DNA of 64,000 nt, taken from Burkholderia stagnalis. Its GTDB lineage: Bacteria > Pseudomonadota > Gammaproteobacteria > Burkholderiales > Burkholderiaceae. Under the pieces are notes generated by a model. It saw nothing but the letters and a program-made list of their open reading frames with translations. It searched no databases and had not been told where the DNA came from. Each line of letters begins with the position of its first letter. The stretch's first letter is position 1. Below, one piece after another: positions 61,601 to 64,000 of this stretch. The stretch covers positions 124,001 to 188,000 of the forward strand of contig NZ_CADESW010000010.1 in NCBI RefSeq assembly GCF_902830275.1. Reading direction: 5' to 3'. The translations under genes were made by a program, and so were the position numbers.

Positions 61601-62839
61601 ATGTCAGCTGCAAGACCGTTGGAAGGGATCCGCGTACTCGATCTGACCGTGGCCCTGGCCGGACCCTATGGATCGCTGCTGCTGGGCGGCATGGGTGCGG
61701 AAGTCATCCGGATCGAATCGCCCGGCGGGGGCGACATCGCGCGCAACAATCCGCCGTACGTCGGCAAGAACGGCGTGCACTTCGGCGTCAAGGGCGACGA
61801 CGAGGTGTCGCTGACCGTCCTCAATCGCGCGCGCAACAAGAAAAGCATCACGCTCGACCTGAAATCGGCGCAGGGCAAGGCGCTGTTCATGGCTCTGGTC
61901 AAGGAATCGGACGTCGTCATCGAGAATGCCAGCGAAGGCGTCACCGCACGACTGGGCGTCGACTACGACAGCGTGCGCGAAGTCAATCCAAAGATCATTT
62001 ATGCGTCGATCAAGGCGTTCGGCGAACCGAGCCCGTACAAGAACCTGAAGGGCATGGACATCATCGTGCAGGCGCTGTCGGGGATCATGGACGTGACAGG
62101 CTTCGCCGACGGCCCGCCGACGCGCTCCGGCCTGCCGATCGCCGACCTGATCGCGCCGCTGTACGCGGTCAACGGCATCCTCGCCGCGCTGATCCACCGC
62201 GGCCGCACCGGCGTGGGCCAGTGCGTGCAGGTGTCGATGCTCGACTGCCTGTCGTCGCTGGTGGCCGAAGAGCACTTCGACGTGTTCCTCAAGCACGGCT
62301 ATTCGAAGCGCTCGGGCAATTTCCAGGATCGCCTCGTGCCGTTCGGCGTCTACGGCACGCGCGACGGCCACGTCGCGATGGTGGCGTTCCAGCCGGACTG
62401 GTTCCGCAACCTGATGGAAGCCGTGGGCCGCCCCGAGATGGTCACGGACCCGCGCTACGCGACGCGCGGCCCGCGCATGAAGCATGCGGCCGAGATCAAC
62501 GCGATCATCGAGGCGTGGACGAGCCGGCACAGCACCGCGGAAGTCGTCGAGGAACTGCAGGTTCGGCGCGGCGTGCCGGCCGCGCCCGTGCGCTCGCCGC
62601 TCGACGTGCTGAAGGACCCGGTGCTGCAGGAACGCGGCGCGGTGGTACGGCTCGAGCACCCGGGGCTCGCCGACGTCGACGCGATGGGCATGGGCCTGCC
62701 GATCAAGCTGTCGCAGACGCCCGTGCAGTTCGACCAGCCGGCGCAGGAACTCGGCGCCGCCAACGACGAGATCTATCGCGGGCTGCTGAAGCTGCCCGAG
62801 GATCGCCTGCAACAACTGCGCGACGAGGGAGTGATCTGA
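61601..62839 (+). CDS. CaiB/BaiF-family CoA transferase
   Basis: 412 residues from the ATG at 61601 (AGGAGA upstream). PLEGIRVLDLTVALAGPYGSLLLGGMGAEVIRIE at the N-terminus and KGMDIIVQALSGIM with the catalytic Asp. In the proposed route it loads CoA onto a C5 dicarboxylate such as methylsuccinate, mesaconate or itaconate. The racemase gene starts only 2 bp later, so the two are translationally coupled. Confidence 0.9.
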   Translation: MSAARPLEGIRVLDLTVALAGPYGSLLLGGMGAEVIRIESPGGGDIARNNPPYVGKNGVHFGVKGDDEVSLTVLNRARNKKSITLDLKSAQGKALFMALVKESDVVIENASEGVTARLGVDYDSVREVNPKIIYASIKAFGEPSPYKNLKGMDIIVQALSGIMDVTGFADGPPTRSGLPIADLIAPLYAVNGILAALIHRGRTGVGQCVQVSMLDCLSSLVAEEHFDVFLKHGYSKRSGNFQDRLVPFGVYGTRDGHVAMVAFQPDWFRNLMEAVGRPEMVTDPRYATRGPRMKHAAEINAIIEAWTSRHSTAEVVEELQVRRGVPAAPVRSPLDVLKDPVLQERGAVVRLEHPGLADVDAMGMGLPIKLSQTPVQFDQPAQELGAANDEIYRGLLKLPEDRLQQLRDEGVI

Positions 62840-62841
62840 CC

Positions 62842-64000
62842 ATGTCCGCTGCACCATCCCGCCACGGCCCGCTCGCCGGCGTCCGGATCGTCGAGATCGC
62901 CGGCATCGGCCCCGGCCCGCTGGCCGCGATGTTCCTCGCCGATCTCGGCGCGACCGTGATCCGCGTGGACCGCAAGGAACCGTCGGGGCTCGGCGCGCCG
63001 CGCCCCGTCGAATTCGACCTCGGCCTGCGCAACCGCAAGTCGGTGCGCGTCGACCTGAAGGATCCCGCCGCCGTCGAGATGGTGCTCGAACTGATCGAGC
63101 AAGCCGACGGCCTGATCGAGGGCTTTCGCCCCGGCGTGATGGAGCGCCTCGGCCTCGGCCCCGAGCCGTGCCTCGCGCGCAATCCGCGCCTCGTGTACGG
63201 GCGCGTGACCGGATGGGGGCAGGACGGCCCGCTGTCGCAGGTGGCCGGGCACGACCTGAACTACATCTCGGTCACCGGCGCGCTGCATGCGATGGGCCGC
63301 GCCGGGCAGGCGCCGACGCCGCCGCTGAACGTGCTCGGCGACTATGCGGGCGGCTCGCTCTACCTCGCCTTCGGGCTGCTCGCCGGCATCCTCGAAGCGC
63401 GCGGCTCGGGGCGCGGCCAGGTCGTGGATGCGGCGATGGTCGACGGCGTCGCGTCGATCATGACGGTGACGATGGGCCTGCATGCGGCCGGCATGCTCGA
63501 CAAGGCGCGCGGCACGAACCTGCTCGACACCGGCGCGCCGTTCTACGAGGTATATGCGTGCGCCGACGGCAAGTACGTGAGCGTCGGGCCCATCGAGGGC
63601 AAGTTCTACCGGCTGCTGCTCGAACAGCTGGGGCTGCAGGACCATCCTGCGCTGCAGGCGCAGATGGACCGCGCGCAATGGCCGGAAGCAAAGCAGGTAC
63701 TCGCCGCGAAATTCCGCGAGCGCACGCGCGACGAGTGGGCGCAGTTGCTCGGCCATCTCGACGTGTGCGTGGCGCCCGTGCTCGACTTCGACGAAGCGCC
63801 GCACCATCCGCACGTGAAGGCGCGCGGCACCTTCGTCGAGCTCGACGGCGTCACGCATCCGGCGCCCGGCCCGCGTTTTTCGCGCACGCCGGCCGCGCGG
63901 CCCGAACCGCCCGCAGCGCCGACGACCGACAACGCGATCGCCGCGCTGCGCGACTGGCTGCCCGACGCGCGCATCGAGGCGTTGCACGCGCAGCAGACGT
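62842..64000 (+). CDS. Alpha-methylacyl-CoA racemase-like protein (3' end outside window)
   Basis: At least 386 residues, open at the window end. GPLAGVRIVEIAGIGPGPLAAMFLADLGATVIRVD begins the CaiB fold; His in VAGHDLNYIS and Asp in GDYAGGSLYLAFG are the AMACR proton-transfer pair. It would interconvert the two 2-methylacyl-CoA epimers so that the stereospecific dehydrogenase can use both. It is related to the 43388-44542 protein over the whole visible length. Only a few residues should be missing. Confidence 0.88.
   Translation, partial: MSAAPSRHGPLAGVRIVEIAGIGPGPLAAMFLADLGATVIRVDRKEPSGLGAPRPVEFDLGLRNRKSVRVDLKDPAAVEMVLELIEQADGLIEGFRPGVMERLGLGPEPCLARNPRLVYGRVTGWGQDGPLSQVAGHDLNYISVTGALHAMGRAGQAPTPPLNVLGDYAGGSLYLAFGLLAGILEARGSGRGQVVDAAMVDGVASIMTVTMGLHAAGMLDKARGTNLLDTGAPFYEVYACADGKYVSVGPIEGKFYRLLLEQLGLQDHPALQAQMDRAQWPEAKQVLAAKFRERTRDEWAQLLGHLDVCVAPVLDFDEAPHHPHVKARGTFVELDGVTHPAPGPRFSRTPAARPEPPAAPTTDNAIAALRDWLPDARIEALHAQQT

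Overview
The window is high-GC DNA with the gene content and codon usage of a Burkholderia-type betaproteobacterium: a Burkholderia-style general porin, a DUF3701-type tyrosine recombinase, many SDR, CaiB and acyl-CoA genes, and IclR, LysR, AraC and TetR regulators. No rRNA, tRNA or CRISPR array was seen. The first 9.1 kb is clearly AT-richer than the rest and is the tnsA-side end of a Tn7-like transposon. The remainder is a dense accessory catabolic region of about 50 kb.

Region 1 (1-9102). A minus-strand transposition operon tnsA-tnsB-tnsC-tniQ, with one putative cargo gene (zinc ribbon plus HEPN-type RX4H motif) past tniQ. The tnsA-side end lies between tnsA and about 9.1 kb, where short similar repeats suggest TnsB sites. 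It faces the 3' end of a tyrosine recombinase gene, the same geometry Tn7 has at glmS. The other end lies outside the window.

Region 2 (9156-13154). The tyrosine recombinase, a hypothetical gene and a HEAGH-motif gene broken by an 8-bp tandem duplication.

Region 3 (13155-57764). A catabolic island: DHA2-type and AAHS-type MFS transporters, a porin, a Baeyer-Villiger monooxygenase with SDRs, HSL-type esterases, a GMC oxidoreductase, two DLH-like hydrolases with a LysR regulator, MmgE/PrpD with DUF2889, an acyl-CoA module (acyl-CoA dehydrogenase, MaoC, cysteine-less thiolase-like protein plus DUF35, CoA transferases, racemase), a Rieske oxygenase with its reductase, and an aldehyde dehydrogenase. 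The parts fit this scheme: uptake, oxidation of alcohol/ketone, Baeyer-Villiger insertion, ester hydrolysis, CoA activation and C-C cleavage. The substrate cannot be read from the sequence.

The strongest new signal is regulatory. Ten intergenic copies of a 15-bp dyad (consensus TTYCRNNGTACGGAA) lie between 12.6 and 56.7 kb. Each sits exactly 17 bp upstream of a -35-like hexamer (TTGAC or TTGAT in nine of ten). They precede the MFS gene, the BVMO operon, the SnoaL-esterase-IclR-IclR operon, the second esterase, the AhpD-like gene, the MmgE operon, a CoA transferase, a small orphan gene, the Rieske reductase and the AraC-Rieske operon. This defines a cluster-wide regulon, probably activated from about -60. 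Either IclR protein or the AraC protein could be the regulator.

Region 4 (58094-64000). A TetR regulator with nested inverted-repeat operators, then a plus-strand operon: HpcH/CitE-like CoA lyase, MaoC hydratase, acyl-CoA dehydrogenase, CaiB CoA transferase and an AMACR-like racemase cut by the window end. The set matches a methylsuccinate/mesaconate/itaconate type of route.

Decay is visible in three places: the HEAGH gene, an SDR with its middle deleted (33.6-33.9 kb) and a hyuA-luxR chimera (56.8-57.5 kb).
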